A stretch of DNA of 9,165 nt from Thermoproteota archaeon (GCA_030055545.1 JASFYK010000035.1:1-9165); one strand, 5' to 3'; counted from the stretch's first letter, positions 1-6,722 are shown. Notes: generated by a model from the sequence alone, not told the origin. Made by a program: numbers and translations.

Positions 1-2
1 TC

Positions 3-695
3 CAAGAGAGAGTCGTCCGAGTCATGGAAGCGCTCGACCGGGCGAAGTCCGAGACCGGTCGGAATGTGCTTTTTGCTGTCAATGTGACCGCCGATCCGGA
101 TGATATGGTCAGACATGCGGAGACGGCAATAGACAACGGCGCGAACACGCTTATGCTGGATATCGTCATACTGGGTCTACCGACGGTCGAATGGTTCATC
201 AAGTCGCATGACTTCCATGTGCCGATCCACATGCATAGGGCCATGCACGCAGCATTCACCAGGAACCCGCGGCACGGCATATCAATGATGGTCCTCGCAA
301 AGATTGCAAGGCTCCTTGGTGGAGACCAGCTCCATGTGGGATCTGGTGCTGGCAAGATGGGCGGAGAGGAGAGCGCAAAGACCGAGCTCAGCCAAATAAT
401 CAGTTTCCTGAGATCGGAATGGCACGGTAAGAAGATGACCTTCCCGGTCGCCTCCGGGGGCATCCACCCCGGCTTCGTCCCAGCCAACTACCGCGCCTTT
501 GGCAATGACTTCGTCATAAATGCGGGCGGAGGTATCCACGGCCACCCGAAAGGGACTAGGGCCGGCGCCGCCGCGATGAGGCAGGCGATCGATGCATGCG
601 TAATGGGGGTGCCGATAGATGAGTATTCAAAGACCCACGAAGAGCTCCGCATCGCCTTGGAGCGTTGGGGCGAAAAGCGCCTTCCGGGGGATTGA
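3..695 (+). CDS. rbcL: Ribulose-1,5-bisphosphate carboxylase large chain, form III-type (5'-truncated by window edge)
   Basis: This enzyme carboxylates ribulose 1,5-bisphosphate to two 3-phosphoglycerates; in archaea form III serves nucleotide salvage rather than a Calvin cycle. The reading frame is open from base 3, so the ATG at 24 is internal and the N-terminal half, including the carbamylated-lysine motif, lies outside. Numbering from that ATG, the C-terminal TIM-barrel signatures are all present: HMHRAMH at 69-75 (catalytic His and RuBP-binding Arg), GGDQLHVGSGAGK at 99-111 (conserved His104 and loop-6 Lys111), PVASGGIHPGF at 141-151 (phosphate-binding SGG) and the AGGGIHGHP loop at 167-175. 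No catalytic residue in the visible part is missing, so an active enzyme rather than a RuBisCO-like protein is expected. The form III call rests on archaeal context and the adjacent AMP phosphorylase gene; the subtype is not resolved. Confidence 0.95.
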   Translation, partial: QERVVRVMEALDRAKSETGRNVLFAVNVTADPDDMVRHAETAIDNGANTLMLDIVILGLPTVEWFIKSHDFHVPIHMHRAMHAAFTRNPRHGISMMVLAKIARLLGGDQLHVGSGAGKMGGEESAKTELSQIISFLRSEWHGKKMTFPVASGGIHPGFVPANYRAFGNDFVINAGGGIHGHPKGTRAGAAAMRQAIDACVMGVPIDEYSKTHEELRIALERWGEKRLPGD

Positions 696-700
696 ACACG

Positions 701-2248
701 ATGTCAGCCGGACAATCGGGAAATGAACTGCAACCTTCACAGCAGAAATTCAGGGCAAAGCGAATCAGGATCAAGACGGGTGAAAAGAATGTACTAATCA
801 ACGAGTCTGACGCCGAGGAAATGATGCTTCGGATCCACGATCGCGTAGTCGTGACAAAGGGTTTCCAGCGGACGGTCGCAATGCTAGACATCACAGAGAG
901 CGTAGTGTCTAAGGGTGAGATCGGCTTCTACGAGGACTTCAACGATTTTCCGATCGCCGAGGGGGATCTCGTGGAGGTCTCCGTCGCTCCTACCCCCACT
1001 TCAGTAGAATTCATAAGGAAGAAGATGAAGGGCAAGCCCCTCACCAAAAGTGAGATCCACTCGATTGTGAAGGACACGGTCTTCCACAACCTGAGCAAGC
1101 TAGAGGTAGCCGCTTTTCTCATGGCTGAAGAGTACGTGGGTATGGACATGGACGAAATAGAGAGCCTCACAAAAGCGATGGTGGAGACCGGGAAGACAAT
1201 CGATTTCGGTGAGCAGGTTGTGGACAAGCACTCGATAGGCGGCGTTCCAGGGAACAAGGTAACTCTGCTAATAGTGCCAATAGTAGCAGCTGCGGGTCTT
1301 AAGATCCCCAAAACCAGCAGTCGTGCGATAACCAGCCCCTCGGGTACAGCCGACACGATGGAGATTCTGGCGCCTGTGGAATTCATGGAGGATGAACTGA
1401 AGAAGTTCCTCAGGGACGTTGGGGGTTACATCGCTTGGGGCGGGTCGCTCAACCTCGCGCCTGCCGATGACCTCTTCATAAGGGTGGAGCATCCGCTCTC
1501 GATCGATCCCCGCCCGCAAATGATGGCATCGATAATGTCCAAGAAGCTTGCAGTCGGGGTCAGCACACTGGTGCTGGACATTCCTACCGGCAGGGGCGCG
1601 AAGGTGGAGGACTTTGAGACCGCCAGGAAGCTTGGTAACGACTTCATCGAGCTCGGCAACAGGCTCGGCATCAGGGTCAGGTGCGGCATCACGTATGGCG
1701 GTCAGCCCGTCGGTCACACAGTCGGTCCTGCGCTTGAGGCGAAGGAGGCTCTTGAGACGCTGATGGGAGGGGGCCCAAACAGCCTCATCGAGAAGTCAAC
1801 ATCCTTGGCAGGGATGCTCTTCGAGATGAACGGCATCGCCTCGAGGGGGAACGGTCAGGACATTGCCAAGGAGATCCTCAGGAGCGGCAAGGCTTACCAG
1901 AAGATGCGCGAGATCATCGCCCACCAGGGGGGGAATCCGGACATAAAGCCCGAAGACATACCTCTCGGGCCCTCACGCTACGTGATTACTGCCCCGATTG
2001 ACGGATACGTCAGCAGTATAAGCAACCGGTCGATAAACGCCATTGCAAGGGCAGCGGGAGCCCCAATAGACAAAGGGGCAGGCGTGAAGCTATACGCGAA
2101 GATGGGGTATTCCGTTAAGAAAGGGGATCCCGTGGTGGAGATCTATGCGAACAGGCCTTCGAAACTAAGGGATGCCGTCAGCCTGTCAGCGCGGGAACCG
2201 CCGTTCATGATCGAGGGGATGCTGTTGGAGGAGCTGCCCGGATTCTGA
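701..2248 (+). CDS. deoA: AMP phosphorylase (archaeal DeoA-type nucleoside monophosphate phosphorylase)
   Basis: It phosphorolyses AMP (and often CMP/UMP) to the free base and ribose 1,5-bisphosphate, feeding the isomerase and RuBisCO of the archaeal AMP pathway. The 515-residue length matches the archaeal family (about 500), longer than bacterial thymidine phosphorylase because of an extra N-terminal domain. From the ATG at 701, the phosphate-binding stretch DKHSIGGVPGNK is at 176-187 and the family signature SSRAITSPSGTADTME at 206-221, whose Asp is probably the general acid (inferred from the family). The C-terminal part, about 425 onward, resembles the lipoyl-like alpha/beta domain of pyrimidine phosphorylases (SVKKGDPVVEIYA). 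The gene starts five bases after the RuBisCO stop, so an operon is likely. I chose ATG 701 because a G-rich SD-like run (686-692) lies about 8 nt upstream; an in-frame TTG at 665 would overlap RuBisCO. Confidence 0.93.
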   Translation: MSAGQSGNELQPSQQKFRAKRIRIKTGEKNVLINESDAEEMMLRIHDRVVVTKGFQRTVAMLDITESVVSKGEIGFYEDFNDFPIAEGDLVEVSVAPTPTSVEFIRKKMKGKPLTKSEIHSIVKDTVFHNLSKLEVAAFLMAEEYVGMDMDEIESLTKAMVETGKTIDFGEQVVDKHSIGGVPGNKVTLLIVPIVAAAGLKIPKTSSRAITSPSGTADTMEILAPVEFMEDELKKFLRDVGGYIAWGGSLNLAPADDLFIRVEHPLSIDPRPQMMASIMSKKLAVGVSTLVLDIPTGRGAKVEDFETARKLGNDFIELGNRLGIRVRCGITYGGQPVGHTVGPALEAKEALETLMGGGPNSLIEKSTSLAGMLFEMNGIASRGNGQDIAKEILRSGKAYQKMREIIAHQGGNPDIKPEDIPLGPSRYVITAPIDGYVSSISNRSINAIARAAGAPIDKGAGVKLYAKMGYSVKKGDPVVEIYANRPSKLRDAVSLSAREPPFMIEGMLLEELPGF

Positions 2249-2261
2249 TCCTGCGCCCCCG

Positions 2262-2282
2262 GGAAACGATAAATACGTTTCC
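2262..2282 (+). promoter_or_regulatory. TATA-like promoter of top6BA inside a perfect 7-bp inverted repeat
   Basis: The arms GGAAACG (2262-2268) and CGTTTCC (2276-2282) are exact reverse complements around the AT-rich centre ATAAATA. AAACGATAAATA resembles an archaeal BRE/TATA pair. Initiation some 25 bases downstream would fall near 2297-2300 and leave a short leader before the ATG at 2319. The symmetric arms suggest an operator over the TATA box. As RNA, the same bases could form a hairpin just after the deoA stop, but no T-run follows, so a terminator role is less likely. Confidence 0.55.
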
Positions 2283-2318
2283 ACAATTAGTGGTAAGCGA
2301 AAATTCTGGCATTCAGTC

Positions 2319-4226
2319 ATGCGAGGGTCGGTGTTGGTGGAAGCGACTCCGGATATTGGAAGTCAGGGCAAGGCGCACAAGAAGGTAACTTCTAGTGGCA
2401 AGGCTAGCCCCACGAAGCGGAGACGCGCCAAGCCTGTACACAAGGAGCTGCTTACCGCCGCAGAGATCGAAGCCAGGAAGATGAGGGCGGTAAACCCTGC
2501 CCAGTACTACCGCCAAAATCTGGGCCAGCTCGGTTTTGGCGATCCGGAGCACGCGCTCGTCCAGACGATAAAGGAGCTTATGGACAATTCGCTTGATGCA
2601 TGCGAAGCAATGGGGGTCCTGCCGGAGGTAACCGTGGAACTGGCAGCCACAACGAAGAAGTACGAAGTCGTCACAAACAAGACCAAGGACGGCAGCGTAA
2701 GGACCTTCCCCGTCTTCAAGCTAGTGGTCGAGGACAACGGCTGCGGGGTCCTGAAGGGCAAGGTTGCGAAGTGCTTCGGCAGCGTCCTCTACGGATCGAA
2801 GTTCTTCTCGTTCAAGCAGTCCCGCGGGCAGCAGGGGCTGGGTGTCCACGCCGCGATAATATACGCCCAGCTCACGTCCCTCGAGCCCGCAGTCATAACT
2901 ACAAAGACCGAGTCCGACCCCAAGGCGTTTCGCGTTGTATTGAAGATAGACACTGAGAAGAATTCTCCCGTGCTGGTCTCCTCTGAAGAAGTGGACTTCT
3001 CTCGGCCCCACGGGACAAGGGTCGAGCTCATGATCGCCGGGGACTACACCCAAAAGGTCGAGTCCTTCATAAAGGAGCTCTCGCTCGCAAACCCGCACGC
3101 CGACCTCAAGTTCACAGTTGTTGCCCAGCCAGGGGATCAGCCCAAGGTGCTCCACTTCAAGAGGGCCAACGAGACTCTGCCACCGCCCCCGAAGGAGATC
3201 AGGCCCCACCTCCTGTCGATGGAGCCCGGGGCACTCCTCGAGATGAGGTCGAACGACACCTGCTGCGCAACGGCAAGGCAGTTCCTGGTGAGGCATTTTG
3301 TCAGGATCTCCGACGCCAAAGCCGAGGAGCTGCTGAAGGCTTCGGGGCTCGTCCCCTCCTCTCCCCCGAAGGAGATCGACGTTGAGGCCTTGCTTAAGGC
3401 CGCAAGGGAAGGCGATCTCATGCGCCCGCCCTTGGACGTCCTCAGCCCGATAGGCGAGGAGGCCCTGCGCCAGTCGATAAGAAGGATCTATCCTGATGCG
3501 GAATTCATATGCACAGCGTCGAGGGAACCGTGGTCATACCGCGGCGTCCCGTTCCAGATCGAGGTCGGAGCGGCCTACGGCGGGCAGTCCGTCATCGAGG
3601 ACTGCGAGCGGGTCAAGGAGGGCGTGTTCAAATCGCGGGTGATCCGTCTTGCAAACAAATGCCCGCTCATCTACGACTCAAAGGACTGCCTCCTGTACAA
3701 GGTGGTGAAGGAGATAAACTGGAGGAACTACAAGCTGCCCCAGGACGAGGGCAACCTCCCAATGGCCCCGCTCGTGATTATAGTCTCGCTGGTTTCTACT
3801 AAGGTGCCCTACTCGGTCCCTGGGAAGTTTGCCGTAGCCTACCACGAAGAGATCCGGGAGCAGCTTAGGCTAGCCCTGCAGAGCCTCGGGAGGCTGATCC
3901 AGGGATACATCTCACACCGGCAAAGGCAGGAACACGAGCAGCACAGGCAGAGCATATTCCAGATCTATGCGAAGGAGATCGCTAGGGACATGTCTGTCTT
4001 GACAGGTCAGGATCAAGAGCTGATATACAGCAAGCTGATGACATCGATAAAGTCGAAACAAAAAGCCAAAACTGCACACAAAAAAGCAGAAGAGCCGCTC
4101 CCCCCCGCACCGACCTCCGAGACCATTCCTGCACCTTCAGTCAAGAAGATAACCGAGGAGATCGCAAAGATCCCGCCCCCGAAGCCGAAGAAGCAGCAGT
4201 TCACCCTTGAGGAATACTTGAGGTGA
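2319..4226 (+). CDS. top6B: DNA topoisomerase VI subunit B
   Basis: This is the ATPase subunit of the A2B2 type IIB topoisomerase, which relaxes and decatenates DNA. The GHKL fold is clear: N-box KELMDNSLDA at 85-94 (Glu86, Asn90), DNGCGV at 139-144, and the ATP lid SRGQQGLGVHAA at 168-179. An H2TH-like segment follows at about 305-345, then the transducer domain (SYRGVPFQIEVGAAYGG, 406-422) with STKVPYSVPGK at 493-503, whose terminal Lys is probably the ATP-sensing switch lysine. At 635 aa it is longer than the roughly 530-residue Sulfolobus protein. It adds a Lys/Arg-rich N-terminal extension of about 55 residues and a C-terminal tail of about 75 residues that is charged and proline-rich and ends in QFTLEEYLR, like a PCNA-interacting peptide. 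No Ig-like C-terminal domain is apparent. The ATG at 2319 has no SD; GTG codons at 2331 and 2337 are possible starts. The gene is coupled to top6A. Confidence 0.97.
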   Translation: MRGSVLVEATPDIGSQGKAHKKVTSSGKASPTKRRRAKPVHKELLTAAEIEARKMRAVNPAQYYRQNLGQLGFGDPEHALVQTIKELMDNSLDACEAMGVLPEVTVELAATTKKYEVVTNKTKDGSVRTFPVFKLVVEDNGCGVLKGKVAKCFGSVLYGSKFFSFKQSRGQQGLGVHAAIIYAQLTSLEPAVITTKTESDPKAFRVVLKIDTEKNSPVLVSSEEVDFSRPHGTRVELMIAGDYTQKVESFIKELSLANPHADLKFTVVAQPGDQPKVLHFKRANETLPPPPKEIRPHLLSMEPGALLEMRSNDTCCATARQFLVRHFVRISDAKAEELLKASGLVPSSPPKEIDVEALLKAAREGDLMRPPLDVLSPIGEEALRQSIRRIYPDAEFICTASREPWSYRGVPFQIEVGAAYGGQSVIEDCERVKEGVFKSRVIRLANKCPLIYDSKDCLLYKVVKEINWRNYKLPQDEGNLPMAPLVIIVSLVSTKVPYSVPGKFAVAYHEEIREQLRLALQSLGRLIQGYISHRQRQEHEQHRQSIFQIYAKEIARDMSVLTGQDQELIYSKLMTSIKSKQKAKTAHKKAEEPLPPAPTSETIPAPSVKKITEEIAKIPPPKPKKQQFTLEEYLR

Positions 4227-4227
4227 T
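4220..4227 (+). promoter_or_regulatory. Strong Shine-Dalgarno site of top6A over the top6B stop
   Basis: GAGGTGAT at 4220-4227 is fully complementary to the archaeal 16S rRNA 3' end and contains the TGA stop of top6B (4224-4226). It lies three bases before the ATG at 4231. The layout implies translational coupling, consistent with the stoichiometric A2B2 complex, and it fixes the top6A start. Confidence 0.8.
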
Positions 4228-4230
4228 CGC

Positions 4231-5385
4231 ATGGTCAAAAGCAAAAAGCCCGAGCAGAACTTGCGGCCGCTGGAGAGCTTCGACGACTCTAAAAAGAAGC
4301 TCCGCCAGATCTTCATGAACCTTGCCTCCGACATAGCCGAGTCGAAGCCGCCCGTCCTCAGGATCCCCGTGAGGACCGCCTCCAACACTGTTTATGACGA
4401 ACATCGCCAGATCCTGACGCTCGGCGAGAGGATGAGCGAACGCAGGTTCAACGACATCAGCGAGGTGAGGTCGTTCATGCAGACCCTGCTCCTTGCGAGA
4501 GGCATATATGAGGCACTCCAGCATGACGATCACCCGACCATAAGGGACCTCTATTACTACACGCTTCACACAATTGAAGGCACAAACATCGAGACTTTCA
4601 ACAGCCAGGACGAGTCCAACAACATATTCCAGGACATCGAAGTCATGACCGGGCTGCTCCGAGAGCAGATGGGTGTGGTAGCAGAATCAAGGGGTGCCCT
4701 TGTGGGGGAGATAGTCCTCCAGTCCAAAGGGAACAAGATCGATTGCTCCAAGTTCGGCATTGGCGCATTCAACATACCTTCGCTATGCGACCAGATCCAG
4801 ATAGTGAGCGTCGACGCCGACTATGTTTTGGTTGTCGAGAAGGACGCAATATTCCAGCGCCTCAATGACTATGAGTTCTGGAGGAGGAACAAATGCGTCC
4901 TGATTACTGGGAAGGGGCAGGCTGACAGGGCTACCCGGAGGATGGTGAGGCGCCTCAACGAAGAGTGGGGTCTGCCTGTCTACGTCCTTACCGATGCCGA
5001 CCCGTTCGGGTGGTACATATATTCGACCTACAGGGCAGGCAGCATCAGCCTCTCCTACGAATCATTTCGGCTGGCCTGCCCCGATGCTAAGTTCCTTGGT
5101 CTAACGATGACTGATCTCGAGAAGTATGAAGTGCCGAAGGACCACCTCATAAAGGCAAACGAGATGGACATAAAGAGGGCAAAGGAGCTCCTCGTCAGGG
5201 ATCCAAAGACAAAGAAGCCTAGGTACCCATGGTTCTATGAATCTAAACGCTGGCGCCAGGAGATCCACCTCTTCCTCGACCGGCGCGTGAAGGCCGAGAT
5301 CGAGGCCAAATCCTCAAAAGGCTTCAGGTTCCTCTCTGACGTCTACCTGCCTGAGAAGCTGGCGAACAAGGACTGGATAATCTGA
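4231..5385 (+). CDS. top6A: DNA topoisomerase VI subunit A (Spo11-like)
   Basis: This DNA-cleaving subunit of Topo VI is the archaeal homologue of meiotic Spo11. It makes a double-strand break through two phosphotyrosine links with Mg-dependent chemistry. At 384 aa the length is typical. The winged-helix (CAP-like) domain contains TIRDLYYYT at 103-111. By alignment with the Spo11 motif (RD-hydrophobic-Y/F-Y), Tyr109 is the likely catalytic residue, although three adjacent tyrosines (108-110) make exact assignment uncertain. The TOPRIM domain is intact, with VVEKDAIF at 201-208 (metal-binding Glu203) and LTDADPFGW at 253-261 (Asp255, Asp257). The C-terminal region has KRWRQEIHLFLDRRVKAEIEA, seen in the family. 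It begins four bases after top6B, a B-then-A order common in archaea, and its stop directly abuts the next small gene. No defect is visible, so the enzyme should be functional. Confidence 0.97.
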   Translation: MVKSKKPEQNLRPLESFDDSKKKLRQIFMNLASDIAESKPPVLRIPVRTASNTVYDEHRQILTLGERMSERRFNDISEVRSFMQTLLLARGIYEALQHDDHPTIRDLYYYTLHTIEGTNIETFNSQDESNNIFQDIEVMTGLLREQMGVVAESRGALVGEIVLQSKGNKIDCSKFGIGAFNIPSLCDQIQIVSVDADYVLVVEKDAIFQRLNDYEFWRRNKCVLITGKGQADRATRRMVRRLNEEWGLPVYVLTDADPFGWYIYSTYRAGSISLSYESFRLACPDAKFLGLTMTDLEKYEVPKDHLIKANEMDIKRAKELLVRDPKTKKPRYPWFYESKRWRQEIHLFLDRRVKAEIEAKSSKGFRFLSDVYLPEKLANKDWII

Positions 5386-5394
5386 GTGGTCGGA

Positions 5395-5748
5395 ATGGGC
5401 ATAAGGGCTAGCTTCGGAGAAGGGCGCTACCAGATCTTCGCAGAGGCTATCCGGGCGGGGGATGACATACTCGTTTTTGTCGGGGGCGGTGAGAAACCCC
5501 ATATCGGGGGATTTTCGTTATCGGAGCCGTCTGGTTCCCCCGTCTCACTCTCAATCCCCCTACACAAAGATTTTGTGGTATCCCATCAGGTTTCTGAAAA
5601 AGTTAGCAAAGCAACGGGGAAGAGGTGCCTCGCCGTTGCAGGCATACACATCGAAAACGCCACTAAGGAGGAGATTTCGATCCTTGTGAAGAACTCCATG
5701 ATCTGCACCGACATACTCATTGAGCTGATGAGGAGGACCGACCTGTGA
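5395..5748 (+). CDS. LpdD-like protein (prenylated-flavin chaperone family)
   Basis: This small protein of about 117 aa resembles LpdD-type proteins, proposed to help load prenylated FMN into UbiD-family decarboxylases. Numbering from ATG 5395, visible motifs are FGEGRYQ (7-13), the glycine-rich VGGGEKPHIGG (29-39), LHKD (56-59) and VAGIHIENATKEEI (81-94), close to the family pattern as I recall it. There is no signal peptide or membrane segment, so it should be cytosolic. A ubiX-type gene on the opposite strand overlaps its last 32 bases, which supports the cofactor link. It follows top6A without a gap and probably shares that transcript. A GTG at 5386, directly after the top6A stop, would add three residues; I prefer the ATG because GAGTGG (5384-5389) can act as its SD. 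The chaperone role is inferred from family resemblance and context, and no UbiD is in the window. Confidence 0.72.
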   Translation: MGIRASFGEGRYQIFAEAIRAGDDILVFVGGGEKPHIGGFSLSEPSGSPVSLSIPLHKDFVVSHQVSEKVSKATGKRCLAVAGIHIENATKEEISILVKNSMICTDILIELMRRTDL

Positions 5749-6310
5749 CATCATACTCCTCCTCACCCCACCTCCTGAACAGCTCATGCTCTATGCCGAG
5801 CTGATCCAGCACCTTGCCTACCACATAGTCCACCAAATCTCCGATTGTCTTGGGTTTGTGGTAGAAGCCAGGGGATGCTGGAAGCACAACAGCGCCTGCC
5901 GAAGTCACCTTCAGCATGTTCTTTATGTGGACGCGACTGAGGGGGGTTTCCCTCGTCACAAGTATGAGCCTCCTCCTCTCCTTCAGCGCCACGTCCGCGG
6001 TCCTTGAAATAAGGTTGGAAGACAACCCGTTCGCGATCTCCGCGAGGGTCTTCATGGTGCAAGGGGCGATTACCATCGCGTCGAACCTGCAACTGCCGCT
6101 GGCAGTGGGTGCCATCAGATCAGAACTCCTGTACACCTCCCCGAACCCCTCTAGATCCTCCACGGACTTGGAGTCCTCCATTTGAAGTATCCTAGCCGCA
6201 TATTCTGAGATTATTATTGAAGTCTCAATGCCGCGCTCATTGAGCCTCTGAAGGAGCCTGTAGCCGTAGACCGTCCCGGTCGCACCGGTTATCCCGACTA
6301 TGACTTTCAT
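5717..6310 (-). CDS. ubiX: UbiX-type flavin prenyltransferase
   Basis: It joins a dimethylallyl group to reduced FMN to make prenylated FMN, the cofactor of UbiD-type (de)carboxylases. Numbering from the ATG at 6310, the Rossmann-like flavoprotein signatures are GITGATG at 6-12, SGS at 71-73, APCTMKTLAEIANG at 82-95, RETPLSRVHIKNM at 120-132 and PASPGFYHKPKTIGDLVD at 144-161. The length of 197 aa is normal for UbiX/Pad1; the last dozen residues, ending in a Ser run, look like a loose tail. The ATG at 6310 is preferred over the in-frame GTG at 6319 because GGAGTG lies six bases before the ATG. The gene is divergent from the RAM-domain gene and convergent with the LpdD-like gene. In many archaea prFMN serves the UbiD-like decarboxylase of the modified mevalonate pathway, a possible client here, though that is inference. 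Confidence 0.95.
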   Translation of the reverse strand: MKVIVGITGATGTVYGYRLLQRLNERGIETSIIISEYAARILQMEDSKSVEDLEGFGEVYRSSDLMAPTASGSCRFDAMVIAPCTMKTLAEIANGLSSNLISRTADVALKERRRLILVTRETPLSRVHIKNMLKVTSAGAVVLPASPGFYHKPKTIGDLVDYVVGKVLDQLGIEHELFRRWGEEEYDVTGRSSSSAQ

Positions 6311-6488
6311 TCTGTCCACTCCCTGTCTTCTCTAATGCGTGCCTTTTGATATCACTTGCCGTTTTTTAAAGCGCTGGAGAAAGTCCTCTTCTTGCCCTGT
6401 TTTTTTATTTACGACCAAAACCCTTAGCAGAGATCCGCCGGAAGAGTTAAAAAAGCATTAGATGACTATTCTGAAGGGTGTAATTCTA
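6311..6488. promoter_or_regulatory. Divergent promoter region between ubiX and the RAM-domain gene
   Basis: This AT-rich stretch separates two divergent genes. On the minus strand, TTTAAAAAAC (6370-6361) is a good TATA-like box for ubiX, predicting initiation near 6340 and a leader that contains GGGAGTGG. On the plus strand, TTTTTATTTA (6402-6411) or TTAAAAAA (6448-6455) could serve the RAM-domain gene, whose SD-like GAAGGGTG lies at 6473-6480. I saw no convincing operator or small gene inside. Confidence 0.5.
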
Positions 6489-6722
6489 ATGGTAGGCGTA
6501 ATTGCATACATGCTCCTGGTGACTGACACGGGCAAAGAGTACGAGATAATAAAGGAGATCAAGAAGATTAAGGGCGTGACCGAGTGCAGGGCGGTTTATG
6601 GAGAGTTCGATGTCTTCGTGAGGCTCGAGGTCGATGACCTCAATGCACTCGACGAGATAGTGACCCAGATAAGGAGAATCCCGGGATCGATACAGTCCAC
6701 CACCCTCGTGGGATCGCCCTAG
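6489..6722 (+). CDS. Stand-alone Lrp/AsnC effector-binding (RAM) domain protein
   Basis: At 77 aa this corresponds to only the C-terminal ligand-binding domain of Lrp/AsnC regulators, with no helix-turn-helix. The beta-alpha-beta-beta-alpha-beta pattern is visible: strand VGVIAYMLLVT (2-12), helix GKEYEIIKEIKKI (15-27), GVTECRAVYGEFDVFVRLEVDD (29-50, with the YGEFD turn typical of the family), helix LNALDEIVTQIRRI (51-64), then the GSIQSTTLVG strand. Such domains form dimers and higher oligomers, bind amino acids or other small ligands, and may modulate full-length Lrp proteins. I chose ATG 6489 because GAAGGGTG (6473-6480) is well placed as an SD and the family begins at this point. The ATG at 6462 would add nine residues and place that SD inside the gene. 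The stop codon shares a CTAG with the convergent ccdA stop. The ligand is unknown. Confidence 0.87.
   Translation: MVGVIAYMLLVTDTGKEYEIIKEIKKIKGVTECRAVYGEFDVFVRLEVDDLNALDEIVTQIRRIPGSIQSTTLVGSP

Noticed and set aside
665..700. TTG at 665 as the start of AMP phosphorylase
   Set aside because: It would overlap RuBisCO by 31 bases and add 12 residues not typical of the family; ATG 701 has an SD-like sequence.
928..1717. Long minus-strand open frames inside the AMP phosphorylase gene
   Set aside because: They are antisense to a gene with intact family signatures and show no motif or ribosome-binding site of their own.
2262..2282. The inverted repeat as a bacterial-type intrinsic terminator of deoA
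   Set aside because: No T-run follows the second arm and archaeal terminators rely on T-tracts; the AT-rich loop matches a TATA box better.
2721..3296. Open frame of 191 codons on the minus strand inside top6B
   Set aside because: It lies opposite the well-supported GHKL coding region, has no recognisable domain and reflects the GC-rich codon pattern of the sense gene.
6395..6415. T-run at 6400-6406 as a plus-strand terminator
   Set aside because: No plus-strand gene ends near it; ubiX occupies the opposite strand upstream, so it more likely belongs to promoter DNA.
6462..6488. ATG at 6462 as the start of the RAM-domain protein
   Set aside because: The nine extra residues precede the conserved first strand, and they would absorb the well-placed SD for ATG 6489.
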